Part shown: piece by piece, positions 16,767 through 26,426 of the stretch | Numbering within the stretch: position 1 is the stretch's first letter | Layout of the letters: the number at the start of each line of letters is the position of its first letter | From: DASQQQ01 sp036390995 | GTDB taxonomy: Bacteria > Actinomycetota > UBA4738 > HRBIN12 | DNA length: 64,000 nucleotides | Assembly (NCBI GenBank): GCA_036390995.1 | Contig: DASWAT010000083.1 | Coordinates: 1 to 64,000 of the forward strand | Reading direction: 5' to 3' | Position numbers and translations under genes: made by a program | The notes under the pieces: model-generated | Database searches by the model: none | Told to the model about the DNA's origin: nothing | Seen by the model: only the letters and a program-made list of their open reading frames with translations

Positions 16767-18260
16767 CTAACGCGCCGCGTCGTGGTCCGTGAGCCGCACC
16801 GTCCACCATCCCCGAGGGTCGACGGCCTGCCGGACGCGCCAGGTCGGTTCGGGGCGCGGGAAGTCGGTCCGGAAGTGCCCGCCTCGGCTCTCGGTGCGGC
16901 GGAGCGCGGCGAGCGCGACCAGGCGGGCCACGAGGGTGGCGGCGCGGCTCCCGCCCTCCTCGGTCCCGCCGGCCGTCTCGAGCTTCGCGGCGAGCGCGGC
17001 CAGGTCCTCTCCGGTCCGGCGCACGCCGAGGAACCGGTCGCACAGGTCCCGGAGCTCGGGAAGCGGAAGGCCCCCGATCGGGTCGGCGCCCTCGACCGGT
17101 GTCTCGGGTCGTCCCTCCGGGAGCTCCCACGGCCCGTCCTCGGCCACGGCGGCCCGGCGTCCGAACACCAGCGCCTCCGCCAGTGAGTTGGAGGCCAGAC
17201 GGTTCGCGCCGTGGACACCCGTGGCCGCCACCTCGCCGCAGGCGAACAGGCCCGGCACCGAGGTGCGCCCCCACGTGTCGGTGAGGGCGCCGCCGACGAA
17301 GTAGTGCGCGGCCGGCGCCACCGGCACGAGATCGCGGGCGATGTCCAGGCCGACCTGACGACACTGCTCGGCCGCAACGGGGAACCGTCGAGCCACGTCG
17401 GGGACCGCCCGGGCGTCGAGGAAGACGGGACCAACCGTCTCCTCCCGGACGTGCACCACCGCTCGGGCCACCACGTCCCGCGGCGCGAGATCGGCGAGCT
17501 CGTGGAAGCGGGACATGAAGGGCTCGCCCTTCCCATCGACGAGCACGGCGCCCTCGCCGCGCAGGGCCTCCGTCAGCAGCCGGGCCGGATGTCCCGGCAC
17601 GTCGAGCGCCGTCGGATGGAACTGCACGAACTCGAGGTCGGCCAGCGCGGCGCCGGCGTCCCAGGCGAGCACGAGCCCGTCGCCCGTGGAGGTCTCCGGA
17701 CCGGTCCGATGTCCGAAGATCCCACACGCCCCACCGGTGGCCAGGATCACCCGGTCTGCGGGAAGCTCCGACCCGTCCTCCATGACCACGCCGGTCGCGA
17801 CGCCCTCGCCGGTCACGACCCGTCGGACCAACGCGTGGACCCGGTCGATCCGCCCGTCCCCTTCGACGCGGCCTGCGAGGAACCGGTGGAGCTCCCGCCC
17901 GGAGGCATCGCCCCCCGCGTGGAGCACGCGTCGCACGTGGTGGCCGCCCTCGAGCGCGGTCGCCCCCCGGTCGAAGGGCATGCCGAGGTCGAGGAGCTCC
18001 CCGACCGCCTCCGGCGCCTCGCGGGTGAGCACGCCGACCGCGCGTGGGTCGCACAGCTCGTGCCCCGCGGCCATGGTGTCGGCCGCGTGGAGCTCCGGCG
18101 AGTCGTCCGGCCCGGTCGCGGCGGCGATGCCCCCCTGGGCCCAGGCGGTGGCGCTGTCGAGCGCGGCCGCCGGCGCCACGATCGCGACCGGTCCGCGCTC
18201 GGCCGCGTGGAGGGCGCAGAACAGGCCCGCGGCACCCGCGCCGACCACCACGGTTCGCAC
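16767..18260 (-). CDS. nadB: L-aspartate oxidase
   Basis: This 497-residue FAD enzyme oxidises aspartate to iminoaspartate, the first step of NAD synthesis. The N-terminus VVVGAGAAGLFCALHAAERG binds FAD. AWAQGGIAAA, FVQFHPTALDVPGHPARLL, RGEGAVLVDGKGEPFM and HGANRLASNSLAEALVFG are family motifs. It resembles SdhA but is shorter and lacks the covalent-flavin histidine motif. The GTG start is 7 bp past the nadA stop. Third gene of nadC-nadA-nadB. Confidence 0.95.
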   Translation of the reverse strand: MRTVVVGAGAAGLFCALHAAERGPVAIVAPAAALDSATAWAQGGIAAATGPDDSPELHAADTMAAGHELCDPRAVGVLTREAPEAVGELLDLGMPFDRGATALEGGHHVRRVLHAGGDASGRELHRFLAGRVEGDGRIDRVHALVRRVVTGEGVATGVVMEDGSELPADRVILATGGACGIFGHRTGPETSTGDGLVLAWDAGAALADLEFVQFHPTALDVPGHPARLLTEALRGEGAVLVDGKGEPFMSRFHELADLAPRDVVARAVVHVREETVGPVFLDARAVPDVARRFPVAAEQCRQVGLDIARDLVPVAPAAHYFVGGALTDTWGRTSVPGLFACGEVAATGVHGANRLASNSLAEALVFGRRAAVAEDGPWELPEGRPETPVEGADPIGGLPLPELRDLCDRFLGVRRTGEDLAALAAKLETAGGTEEGGSRAATLVARLVALAALRRTESRGGHFRTDFPRPEPTWRVRQAVDPRGWWTVRLTDHDAAR

Positions 18261-18267
18261 TGGACCC

Positions 18268-19296
18268 CTACGCGGTGCGGGCGCCGGCCGGCGGCGTCCC
18301 CGCCGAGGCCGGTCCGAGCTCGATCATCCGCTCCACGGCGCGGCGGGCCCTGGCCGCGACCTCGTCCGGGACGGTGATCTCGAACACGCCCTCGCGGAGG
18401 GAGCGCAGCAACTTGTCCGGGGTGATGGTCTTCATGAACCGGCACACGGCGTCCTCGTCCACCGGATCGAACGTCTTGCCCGGCGCGGCCTTCCGCAGCT
18501 GGTGGAGGATCCCGGTCTCGGTGGCGACGAGGAAGCGCGAAGCCGAGGACCGGGCGGCCTCGGCCACCATGCCGCCGGTGGAGAGCACCTTCGTGCGCTC
18601 GGCGGGGAGCACCCCTTCCGACAGGAGCCAGAGCGCCGTGGTGGTGCACCCACACTCCGGGTGGATCATGAGCTCCGCCTCGGGGTCCTCGGCCGCCCTG
18701 CCCTCGAGCTTCTGCGGGTCGATCGCGGCATGCACGTGGCACTCGCCCATCCACACCTGCATCTTCCGTCCGGTCACACGTTCCACGTGCGCGCCGAGGA
18801 ACATGTCCGGCAGGAACAGGATCTCCCGGTCCTCGGGGATCGATCCCACGACGTCGACGGCGTTCGAGGAGGTGCAGCACACGTCGGACTCGGCCTTCAC
18901 CTCGGCCGTGGTGTTCACGTAGGCCACGACGACCGCGCCGGGGTGCTCGTCCTTCCACGCCCGGAGCTGGTCGGCGGTGATCGAGTCGGCGAGCGAGCAC
19001 CCGGCCCCGAGGTCCGGGAGCAGCACGGTCTTGTCCGGGGACAGGAGCTTCGCCGTCTCGGCCATGAAGTGCACGCCGCAGAACACGATGACATCGGCAT
19101 CGGTGGCCGCGGCCTGCCGCGACAGCGCGAGCGAGTCGCCCACGAAGTCCGCGACGTCCTGGATCCAGGGCACCTGGTAGTTGTGGGCCAGGATCACCGC
19201 GTTCCGTTCCTCGGCCAGGCGCCGGACCTCGGCCGCCCATGCGGCGAAATCCCTGCCCGCGCCGTTCCGCTCAGCCGCGTGCGTCTTCGTCCACAT
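18268..19296 (-). CDS. nadA: Quinolinate synthase A
   Basis: This 342-residue [4Fe-4S] enzyme condenses iminoaspartate with dihydroxyacetone phosphate to quinolinate. [20 protein letters not shown] and [12 protein letters not shown] are N-terminal motifs. The three conserved cluster cysteines lie in the [17 protein letters not shown] region and [11 protein letters not shown]. The start is the ATG at 19296, because a perfect GGAGGT lies 5 nt upstream; a longer frame adds 8 residues without such a site. The start lies within the 3' end of nadC (26-bp overlap), giving coupled translation. Confidence 0.94.
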   Translation of the reverse strand: MWTKTHAAERNGAGRDFAAWAAEVRRLAEERNAVILAHNYQVPWIQDVADFVGDSLALSRQAAATDADVIVFCGVHFMAETAKLLSPDKTVLLPDLGAGCSLADSITADQLRAWKDEHPGAVVVAYVNTTAEVKAESDVCCTSSNAVDVVGSIPEDREILFLPDMFLGAHVERVTGRKMQVWMGECHVHAAIDPQKLEGRAAEDPEAELMIHPECGCTTTALWLLSEGVLPAERTKVLSTGGMVAEAARSSASRFLVATETGILHQLRKAAPGKTFDPVDEDAVCRFMKTITPDKLLRSLREGVFEITVPDEVAARARRAVERMIELGPASAGTPPAGARTA

Positions 19297-20167
19297 CGAG
19301 GACCTCCAGCGAGATGTCAAGCGCGGGCGCCGAATGCGTGAGGCGCCCTACCGAAACCACCCGAGCGCCGGCGGCAACGAGCTCGCCCACCGTCTCCAGC
19401 CGCACGCCCCCTGAGATCTCCAGCCGCTCCGGATCGCGCACCCGCGCCGCGGCCGCCCGGACGAGGTCCTGGGTGGGGTTGTCCAGCAGGATCCGGTCGG
19501 CACCCTCAGCGAGGGCCTCCTCCAGCTCCCGCAGGGTCTCCACCTCCACCTCCACGGGAACGCCGCCCCTCTTGGCCAGGCGGACGGCGGGCGTCACGCC
19601 GCCGGCGATCCTGACGTGGTTGTCCTTGATCAGCACGGCGTCGGAGAGCGAGGCGCGGTGCAGCGTCCCGCCGCCGGCGGCCACGGCCTCGCGCTCCAGC
19701 TCTCGGAGGCCCGGGATCGTCTTGCGGGTGCACAGGATCCTCGCCGGCACAGCCGCATCCACGTACCGGCGGGTGAGCGTGGCGACGCCCGACAGGTGCG
19801 AGAGGAAGTTCACGGCGATCCGCTCGGCCCGAAGCACCGTGCGAGCCGGGCCCCGGATCGCCGCGAGCACGTCGCCCGGCTCCACCCGGGTGCCGTCGTC
19901 CACCTTCGGCTCGACGGCGACCGGGCCGGCCCCGTCCTGCTCCGCGGCCGTTCGGAAGACCTCGGCGGCAACGGCCATCCCGGCGATCACGCCCGCGGCC
20001 TTCGCCCGGAGCTCCGCGGTACAGGCGGCCCCGGCAGGGACGACGAGCTCGCTCGTGAGGTCGCCGCCCGGCGCGTCCTCGGCCAGCGCGCGACGGATCA
20101 GGTCCGTTCGCGTCCCGGCCGGCGCCGTTCCCGTGGCTCCGTTGGCAGGTGACAAGACAGCTACCAT
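19271..20167 (-). CDS. nadC: Nicotinate-nucleotide pyrophosphorylase (quinolinate phosphoribosyltransferase)
   Basis: A 298-residue enzyme converting quinolinate and PRPP to nicotinate mononucleotide. [17 protein letters not shown] and [17 protein letters not shown] hold the substrate-binding Arg, Lys and His residues. [11 protein letters not shown] and the LEISGGV strand follow. The ATG at 20167 leaves only a 10-bp gap to the divergent niaR start at 20178; an alternative ATG at 20179 would overlap that gene. Promoters of both genes must therefore lie inside the opposite coding region. Confidence 0.92.
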   Translation of the reverse strand: MVAVLSPANGATGTAPAGTRTDLIRRALAEDAPGGDLTSELVVPAGAACTAELRAKAAGVIAGMAVAAEVFRTAAEQDGAGPVAVEPKVDDGTRVEPGDVLAAIRGPARTVLRAERIAVNFLSHLSGVATLTRRYVDAAVPARILCTRKTIPGLRELEREAVAAGGGTLHRASLSDAVLIKDNHVRIAGGVTPAVRLAKRGGVPVEVEVETLRELEEALAEGADRILLDNPTQDLVRAAAARVRDPERLEISGGVRLETVGELVAAGARVVSVGRLTHSAPALDISLEVLDVDEDARG

Positions 20168-20177
20168 CGTACCCGGC

Positions 20178-20702
20178 ATGCTCCGGACCGAGGACCGACG
20201 CCGAGCCCTCGTCGCCCGGCTCCGACGGACCAGCCATCCGGTGCGGGGCTCGGACCTGGCGGCGGAGCTCGGGGTGAGCCGCCAGGTCGTGGTGAACGAC
20301 GTGGCCATCCTTCGGGCGGGGGGCCTTCCGGTCGTGGGGACGCCCCAGGGGTACCTCCTGGTGGATCGCGGCGTTGCGGCCGACGAGGCGGTGGTCGCCG
20401 TGCGCCACGGGCGCGAGCGCACCGCCGAGGAGCTCGCCGTGTTGGTCGATCACGGACTGACCGTCCTGGACGTGGTGGTGGAACACCAGCTCTACGGGGA
20501 GATGCGAGCCAATCTGATGCTTCGCACGCGAGAGGACGTGGACCGGTTCGTGGAGTCGATGGAGCGCGACGGCGCGCAGCTCCTGTCGGCGCTCACCGGC
20601 GGCGTCCACCTGCACACCGTGCGGTTCTCCGATGAGGCGGCGCTCGAGGCTGCCCGGCGCGAGCTCCGCAGGCTCGGGCTGCTGCTGCAGGAGAGCGGCT
20701 AG
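20178..20702 (+). CDS. niaR: NiaR-type transcriptional repressor of NAD biosynthesis (HTH plus 3H domain)
   Basis: A 174-residue regulator. Residues 6-60 form a winged helix ([20 protein letters not shown]); residues 70-170 form a 3H domain. H77, E85, H144 and H146 match in spacing the metal ligands I recall from the Thermotoga protein TM1602 (His79, Glu87, His146, His148). NiaR proteins bind nicotinic acid and repress NAD synthesis or niacin uptake genes. Divergence from nadC-nadA-nadB strongly supports this role. A TACCAT box lies 10 nt before the ATG. Confidence 0.88.
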   Translation: MLRTEDRRRALVARLRRTSHPVRGSDLAAELGVSRQVVVNDVAILRAGGLPVVGTPQGYLLVDRGVAADEAVVAVRHGRERTAEELAVLVDHGLTVLDVVVEHQLYGEMRANLMLRTREDVDRFVESMERDGAQLLSALTGGVHLHTVRFSDEAALEAARRELRRLGLLLQESG

Positions 20703-20713
20703 GCTGGAGCCTC

Positions 20714-22297
20714 ATGGAGCCCGAGCAGCGCCGTCTCACCGATGCCGGGATCGAGATCCGCCCCCTGTACGGCCCGGAGGATCCGCCCGGTTTCGACCCC
20801 GAACGCGATCTCGGAGCCCCCGGCGAGGCGCCGTTCACGCGCGGGGTGTACCCGTCGATGTACCGCGGTCGCCTGTGGACGATGCGCCAGTACGCGGGCA
20901 TGGCCACGGCCGAGGAGACGAACCGGCGCTTCCGGTATCTCCTCGATCGCGGCCAGACCGGGTTGTCGGTGGCCTTCGACCTGCCCACGCAGATGGGTTA
21001 CGACTCCGACCACCCGCGCTCTGAGGGCGAGGTCGGCAAGACCGGCGTGGCCGTCGACTCGATCGACGACATGCGCCGCCTGCTCGAGGGGATCCCCCTC
21101 GACCGCGTCTCGACCTCGATGACGATCAACGCGACCGCGCCGATCCTGCTGCTCCTGTACGAGCTGGTGGCCGAAGAACGGGGGATCGACGCGTCGCTGC
21201 TGTCCGGCACCGTCCAGAACGATCTGCTGAAGGAGTACGCGGCCCGAGGCACGTACATCTACCCGCCGACGCCGTCGATGCGCATCATCACGGACCTATT
21301 CGCCTATTGCCACGACCGCATCCCCCGCTGGAACACCATCTCGATCAGCGGGTATCACATGCGCGAGGCCGGATCCACGGCCGTCCAGGAGGTGGCGTTC
21401 ACCCTGGCGAACGGGATCGCGTATGTCCGCGCGGCCCTCGACGCCGGACTCGAGGTGGACGACTTCGCTCCGCGCCTCTCGTTCTTCTTCGCCTGCCACA
21501 TGCACTTCTTCGAGGAGGTTGCGAAGTTCCGGGCCGCGCGGCGGATGTGGGCGCGCATCATGACCGAGCGGTTCGGCGCGAAGGATCCGAGAAGCGCGAT
21601 GCTGCGGTTCCACACCCAGACCGGAGGCGCCACGCTCACCGCGCAACAGCCCGAGAACAACGTCGTCCGCACCGCATACGAGGCCCTGGCCGCCGTCCTC
21701 GGCGGCACGCAGTCGTTGCACACGAACTCGTTCGACGAGGCCCTCGCGCTTCCCACCGAGCACGCCGTGAAGATCGCGCTCCGGACCCAGCAGATCCTGG
21801 GGTACGAGACCGGTGTTCCCGACACCGCCGACCCGCTCGGCGGTTCGTACTTCGTGGAGTCGTTGACGAACGAGATCGAGGCGCGAGCAGCTGAGTACCT
21901 CGACAAGATCGAGGGTCTGGGCGGCGCCGTGGCCGCGATCGAGCAGGGCTTCTATCAGGACGAGATCCACGAGGCCGCGTTCCGGATCCAGCAGGGCGTC
22001 GAGAGCGGCGAGCGGGTGGTGGTGGGCGTGAACCGCTTCCGGGACCCGCAGGAGCGGCCCGTCGAGATCCAGCGCATCGGGGAGGAGGAGGTCGCCGCTC
22101 AGATCGACCGGGTGAGGCAGCTCCGGGCGACCCGGGATCGAACCGCCGTTGACCGGGCCCTCGCGGCCGTCGAGGCGGCGGGGAGGGGCACGGAGAACCT
22201 GCTCCCGCCGATCAAGGAGTCCCTCCGGGCCCGGGCCACGCTCGGTGAGGTCTCGGACGTCCTCCGAGGCGTGTTCGGCGAGCATCGCCCCCGGTAG
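20714..22297 (+). CDS. Acyl-CoA (methylmalonyl-CoA type) mutase large subunit
   Basis: A 527-residue TIM-barrel subunit of a B12-dependent mutase, without the C-terminal B12 domain, so a separate small subunit of about 140 residues is required and is not in this window. [20 protein letters not shown] and [20 protein letters not shown] are family motifs. R178 ([10 protein letters not shown]) aligns with the Arg that binds the substrate carboxylate in methylmalonyl-CoA mutase; isobutyryl- and 2-hydroxyisobutyryl-CoA mutases have Gln there. Methylmalonyl- or ethylmalonyl-CoA is thus the likely substrate. The epimerase gene lies at 59730-60149. Confidence 0.9.
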   Translation: MEPEQRRLTDAGIEIRPLYGPEDPPGFDPERDLGAPGEAPFTRGVYPSMYRGRLWTMRQYAGMATAEETNRRFRYLLDRGQTGLSVAFDLPTQMGYDSDHPRSEGEVGKTGVAVDSIDDMRRLLEGIPLDRVSTSMTINATAPILLLLYELVAEERGIDASLLSGTVQNDLLKEYAARGTYIYPPTPSMRIITDLFAYCHDRIPRWNTISISGYHMREAGSTAVQEVAFTLANGIAYVRAALDAGLEVDDFAPRLSFFFACHMHFFEEVAKFRAARRMWARIMTERFGAKDPRSAMLRFHTQTGGATLTAQQPENNVVRTAYEALAAVLGGTQSLHTNSFDEALALPTEHAVKIALRTQQILGYETGVPDTADPLGGSYFVESLTNEIEARAAEYLDKIEGLGGAVAAIEQGFYQDEIHEAAFRIQQGVESGERVVVGVNRFRDPQERPVEIQRIGEEEVAAQIDRVRQLRATRDRTAVDRALAAVEAAGRGTENLLPPIKESLRARATLGEVSDVLRGVFGEHRPR

Positions 22298-22417
22298 ACG
22301 AGAGCCCTTCGGCGGTCGTCTCGGCGAGGGTGGGGCATCGGGAACGGACCTGGGGCCCTGAGCGACCCCGCCTGAAGTCCCCCCGGCGGGTCGTCCCGTT
22401 CCGATAAGCTCCCCGCC

Positions 22418-23119
22418 ATGGACGTCGCGGTGATCGGCGGGACCGGCGAGGAGGGCTTCGGCCTCACGCTGCGGCTGGCTCGCGCCGGGCATCACGCGAT
22501 CATCGGCTCGCGCTCGGAGGAGAAGGGCGCCGCCACCGCGCAGAAGGCGCGCGAGATCCTCGGCGGCGATGCCGCGGTCGACGGCACCACGAACGAGCTT
22601 GCAGCCGAACGGGGCGAGGTCGTGGCCGTCACCGTCCCCTACGCGGGGCAGGCCGACATCTACCGCGCGATCAAGGATCACGTTGCCGCGGGCAAGATCG
22701 TGCTCGACTGCACGAGTCCGCTGGCCACCGCGGTGGGAGGCCGAGCCTGGCAGGTGGTCCGTCCATGGCACGGCTCGGCCGCCGAGCAGGCGAAGGCGCT
22801 GCTCGATCCGGGCGTCCTGATGGTGGCCGCTTTCCACACCATCGCAGGCGGTGCGCTCCAGGATCTGGAGCACCCGCTCGAGAGCGACGTGTTCGTCTGC
22901 GGCAAGGACCGGGACGCGAAGGCCACGGTCGGCGGGCTGATCGACCAGATCCCGAACCTCCGCTGGGTGGACGCCGGAGATCTGGCGATGGCCCGGATCG
23001 TGGAGCCGCTCACGGCCGTCCTCGTCTCCGTCAACCGGACGTATCGGATCCACGATTCGGGGTTCCGCCTGACCGGCCGCGAGGCTTGGGGTCCTCCGCC
23101 GGAGCGATCGTCGCGCTGA
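22418..23119 (+). CDS. F420H2:NADP+ oxidoreductase (NADPH-dependent F420 reductase)
   Basis: A 233-residue Rossmann protein that moves hydride between NADPH and coenzyme F420. The glycine motif IGGTGEEGFGL is at the N-terminus, and GSRSEEKGA supplies the Ser/Arg that reads the 2'-phosphate of NADPH. WVDAGDLAMARIVEPLTAVLV followed by VNRTYRIHDSGFRLTG is characteristic of the Fno/NpdG family. It implies that the cell makes F420. Start: ATG, 7 nt after TAAGCT. The upstream gap 22298-22417 shows no other feature. Confidence 0.88.
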   Translation: MDVAVIGGTGEEGFGLTLRLARAGHHAIIGSRSEEKGAATAQKAREILGGDAAVDGTTNELAAERGEVVAVTVPYAGQADIYRAIKDHVAAGKIVLDCTSPLATAVGGRAWQVVRPWHGSAAEQAKALLDPGVLMVAAFHTIAGGALQDLEHPLESDVFVCGKDRDAKATVGGLIDQIPNLRWVDAGDLAMARIVEPLTAVLVSVNRTYRIHDSGFRLTGREAWGPPPERSSR

Positions 23120-23143
23120 GCGGGATCGCGCCGCGCCCCGCCG

Positions 23144-24868
23144 TCAGTCGATGACGGCGATGGTCTCGCCGGGCTGCACCACCTGACCGGCCGAGATCGG
23201 CAGGTCCGAGACGATGCCGTCCCGGGGCGCGGGGATCGCGTTCTCCATCTTCATGGCCTCGAGGATGCACACGACGTCGCCGGCCGCGATCTCCTGCCCT
23301 TGCTCCACCAGCACCCGCAGGATCGTTCCCTGCATCGGCGCTGCCACCAGGCTGTGCACGTGCTCGCCGTGTGCGGCGGCGTGCCGGGACGGCTGCTTCG
23401 GAGCCGTGTCCCTCCGGTGGTCGAAGATGCGGATCGGCACGCGCCGGCCGTCCAGCTCCACGAGCAGCTCGGCCGGGACGGGTTGCCTGGCCTCGACCGG
23501 CGGGAGCGCCACCGCCGGCGCCGGCAGCACCGCGCGGCGCAGTGCCCCTTCCAGCCAGGTGGTGGTGTGCGAGCCCTCGCGGAACTCCGGCGTCCCCAGG
23601 ACCCACTCGTGGAGCGGGATCGTGGTGGGGACGCCCTCGACCCGGTACTCGCCGAGGGCCCGGAGCATCCGCCGCCGGGCGCGCTCGCGATCCTGCCCCG
23701 AGACGATCGCCTTGGCGAACATCGAGTCGTAGTCCGCGGGGACCTCCTTGCCCTCCCGGACGTAGGAGTCCACCCGCACGAACGGCCCCGAGGGCTCGCG
23801 GTAGCCCAGGATCCGGCCCGGCCCCGGGAGGAAGTTCTTCGAGGGATCCTCGGCGTTGATCCGGCACTGGATCGCGTGCCCCTGGGGCCGGACGGAGGAC
23901 AGGTCGATCCGCTCGCCCATGGTCACCGCGATCTGCAGGGCCACGAGGTCGAGGCCGGTCACCATCTCGGTCACGGTGTGCTCCACCTGGAGCCGGGTGT
24001 TCATCTCCAGGAAGTAGTAGTTGCCGTCGTCGTCGACGATGCCCTCGACGGTGCCCGCGTTCGTGTAGCCGGCCTCCTTCGCCAAGGCCATCGCGGCCTC
24101 GCCGATCCGCGACCGGAGCTCCGCATCGACGACGGGCGATGGCGTCTCCTCGACGAGCTTCTGGTGGCGGCGCTGGACCGAGCAGTCCCGCTCGCCCAGG
24201 AAGAACACGTTGCCGTGGTGATCGGCCAGGATCTGCGCCTCGACGTGGTGGGCGCGCTCGACGTAGCGCTCGAGGAAGACCTCGGGCCGGCCGAAGTACG
24301 CCTTGGCCTCGCGGGCGGCCCGGGCCAGGGCCGGGTCGAGCTCGTCGGGGGAGCGAACCACGTGCATCCCTCGCCCGCCGCCCCCGAACGCCGCCTTCAC
24401 CAGGATAGGGAAGCCGATCCGCTCGGCGTGCCGGCGCGCTTGCTTCAAGGTGACCGGTTCCGGGGTCCCCGGGATGATCGGCACGCCGACCCGGTCGGCG
24501 GCCTGCCGGGCCGCGGACTTGTCGCCCATCATGTCGATCGCCTCGGCCGGCGGTCCGATGAACAGGAAGCCAGACTCCTCCACCGCGCGGGCGAAGTGCG
24601 CTCGTTCGGACAGGAACCCGTAGCCCGGGTGCACGGCCGTGGCCTTCGCCTTGCGTGCGGCCTCGAGGATCGCCCCGATCGACAGGTAGGAGTCGGCCGG
24701 CAGGGGAGGTCCGATCCGGTAGGCAGCGTCGGCCATCTCGACGTGCATCGAGTCCCGGTCGGCGTCGGAGTACACGGCGATCGAGCGGTGGCCGAGCTCG
24801 CGGATCGTCCGGATGATCCGGACCGCGATCTCTCCTCGGTTCGCGACCAGTATGCGGGTCTTCGGCAC
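23144..24868 (-). CDS. Acyl-CoA carboxylase alpha subunit (biotin carboxylase plus BCCP)
   Basis: A 574-residue fusion. Residues 1-445 are biotin carboxylase: ILVANRGEIAVRIIR, HPGYGFLSE, the ATP-grasp loop KAAFGGGGRGMHVV, and EMNTRLQVEHTVTE. A linker leads to the biotinyl domain, whose EAMKMENAI near residue 535 contains the biotinylated lysine. It works with a carboxyltransferase beta subunit such as that at 47296-48885. The GTG at 24868 follows a CTGGAG ribosome-binding site, and biotin ligase diverges from it after 18 bp. Confidence 0.93.
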   Translation of the reverse strand: MPKTRILVANRGEIAVRIIRTIRELGHRSIAVYSDADRDSMHVEMADAAYRIGPPLPADSYLSIGAILEAARKAKATAVHPGYGFLSERAHFARAVEESGFLFIGPPAEAIDMMGDKSAARQAADRVGVPIIPGTPEPVTLKQARRHAERIGFPILVKAAFGGGGRGMHVVRSPDELDPALARAAREAKAYFGRPEVFLERYVERAHHVEAQILADHHGNVFFLGERDCSVQRRHQKLVEETPSPVVDAELRSRIGEAAMALAKEAGYTNAGTVEGIVDDDGNYYFLEMNTRLQVEHTVTEMVTGLDLVALQIAVTMGERIDLSSVRPQGHAIQCRINAEDPSKNFLPGPGRILGYREPSGPFVRVDSYVREGKEVPADYDSMFAKAIVSGQDRERARRRMLRALGEYRVEGVPTTIPLHEWVLGTPEFREGSHTTTWLEGALRRAVLPAPAVALPPVEARQPVPAELLVELDGRRVPIRIFDHRRDTAPKQPSRHAAAHGEHVHSLVAAPMQGTILRVLVEQGQEIAAGDVVCILEAMKMENAIPAPRDGIVSDLPISAGQVVQPGETIAVID

Positions 24869-24886
24869 GGGTGGCTCCAGGCTGCG

Positions 24887-25678
24887 ATGATTCCTCGTCA
24901 CCCGAACGGGAGTCAAACGTTGCCGCTGTCCGAACTCGCCCTCACGCACGCGCTCGAACGGATCGGCGTCCGTGCCCCCGTTCGGTTCGAGGAGGTTACT
25001 CGTTCGACCCAGGCGGCGGCCCTGGGGTTGGCCGCGGAGGGTGCTCCCGAGTGGAGCATCGTGGCCGCCGGGCACCAGACCGAGGGCAGGGGACGCCTGG
25101 GCCGGACGTGGGTGGACGAGCCGGGCGCGGCGCTCATGTTCTCCGTCGTGCTGCGGCCCGATCTCGACCCCGCCAGCGGCGGCCTGATCCCGCTTTTGGC
25201 GGGGTGGGCCATGGCCGTCGCCTGCCGCGAGCTGGCGGGGGCCGACGTCGGCTGCAAGTGGCCGAACGACCTGCTCCTGGGCGAGGAGAAGGTCGGCGGG
25301 CTCCTCGCCGAGTCCCAGATCGACGCCGGCCGCTTCGCCTTCATCGTGCTCGGCGTCGGCGTGAACCTCTCCGCGGCTCCCGTGGAGGTTCCGGGGGCAG
25401 GAGCCCTGGGCCCGGTCGCGCCGGAGGAGCTGCTCGGACGCTTCCTGGAGGTCTTCGCCAGGAGGTACGAGCCCGCCCACCCGGCGTTCGCGGGGGCGGT
25501 CGCGGCCGCCTACCGAGAGGTGTGCCTCACGCTGGGCCGCCACGTCCGGGCCACCGGCACGGACGGCACCGACTTCGAGGGCGAGGCGATCGACGTCGAC
25601 GAGACCGGTGCCCTCGTGGTCCGCACGGCCTCCGGCCTCGAGCCGGTCCGCTCCGGCGAGATCGAGCACCTCCGCTAG
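24887..25678 (+). CDS. birA: Biotin-[acetyl-CoA-carboxylase] ligase
   Basis: A 263-residue group I ligase without the N-terminal DNA-binding domain, so it is not a repressor. TRSTQAAA and GRGRLGRTWVDEPG bind biotinyl-AMP, KWPNDLLLGEEKVGGLLAE holds the catalytic lysine, and a small SH3-like C-terminal domain follows. It attaches biotin to the BCCP domain encoded by the divergent neighbour. The ATG at 24887 is used; no clear ribosome-binding site is visible in the short spacer. Confidence 0.92.
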   Translation: MIPRHPNGSQTLPLSELALTHALERIGVRAPVRFEEVTRSTQAAALGLAAEGAPEWSIVAAGHQTEGRGRLGRTWVDEPGAALMFSVVLRPDLDPASGGLIPLLAGWAMAVACRELAGADVGCKWPNDLLLGEEKVGGLLAESQIDAGRFAFIVLGVGVNLSAAPVEVPGAGALGPVAPEELLGRFLEVFARRYEPAHPAFAGAVAAAYREVCLTLGRHVRATGTDGTDFEGEAIDVDETGALVVRTASGLEPVRSGEIEHLR

Positions 25679-25719
25679 CGTGATTGCCGCGGGGCGGCGC
25701 GCGCGGTAGCGTCCGAGCC

Positions 25720-26352
25720 GTGGCGTTCCCGCGGAGGCTGCTGGTCGACGGCGAGGAGCTGATCCTCGACCTCCGTCCCCATTGGATCGCCCTGGTGGGC
25801 CCCGTGTTCGTCACGCTGCTGGTGGTGGTGGGCTACATCCTCGCCCTGGTCTACGCGCCCGACTCGGGCGCCGCGCGCGCCACGGTGGTCTGGGGCGGGT
25901 TGGCCCTCGGCGTGCTGATCCTGCTGTGGTACCCCGTGCGCAAGGCGGTGGCGTGGGCGACGTCTCACTTCGTGGTGACGAGCGACCGCGTGATCCACCG
26001 GCAGGGGTGGATCGCGAAGTCGTCGATGGAGATCCCGCTGGAGGCCATCAACGACGTCCGGTTCCACCAGGGCGTGTTCGAGCGGGTCATCGGGGCCGGG
26101 GACCTCATCATCGAGTCCGCGGGCGAGCGGGGCACGAACGCCTTCTCGGACATCCGTCATCCCGAAGATGTCCAGAAGACGATCTACCACCAGGGCGAGC
26201 TCAACCAGCAGCGGATGATGCGAGGCGCGGGGCCGGGACCGTCCGCGCCGTCCACCACGGGCGAGCTGGAGCGCCTGGTCGCCCTCCGCGACCGGGGCAT
26301 CCTCACGCCCGAGGAGTTCGAGGCCCAGAAGCGGAAGATCCTCGGCAGCTAG
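25720..26352 (+). CDS. Membrane-anchored bacterial PH-domain protein with C-terminal SHOCT motif
   Basis: A 210-residue protein: two membrane helices (about 23-45 and 57-77), then a YdbS-type pleckstrin-homology domain (about 85-160) with FVVTSDRVIHRQGWIAKSSM and EIPLEAINDVRFHQ. The last 30 residues (LERLVALRDRGILTPEEFEA) form a SHOCT motif. Such proteins are membrane-associated with unknown partners. The GTG start lies 7 nt after TAGCGT, and the gene follows birA after 41 bp. Confidence 0.8.
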   Translation: MAFPRRLLVDGEELILDLRPHWIALVGPVFVTLLVVVGYILALVYAPDSGAARATVVWGGLALGVLILLWYPVRKAVAWATSHFVVTSDRVIHRQGWIAKSSMEIPLEAINDVRFHQGVFERVIGAGDLIIESAGERGTNAFSDIRHPEDVQKTIYHQGELNQQRMMRGAGPGPSAPSTTGELERLVALRDRGILTPEEFEAQKRKILGS

Positions 26353-26426
26353 TCTGTCCCAGACTAGCCGTCCCGGCCGCCCCCCGCCGTTCGCCGGTGC
26401 GGGCGTTCGGTGATAGAACCGGACAC

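Noticed and set aside
20700..20705. TAGGCT as a -10 box for the mutase gene
   Set aside because: Its TAG is the niaR stop codon, so the match is partly forced. The same caution applies to TAGGGT at the nadB stop upstream of the O-methyltransferase.
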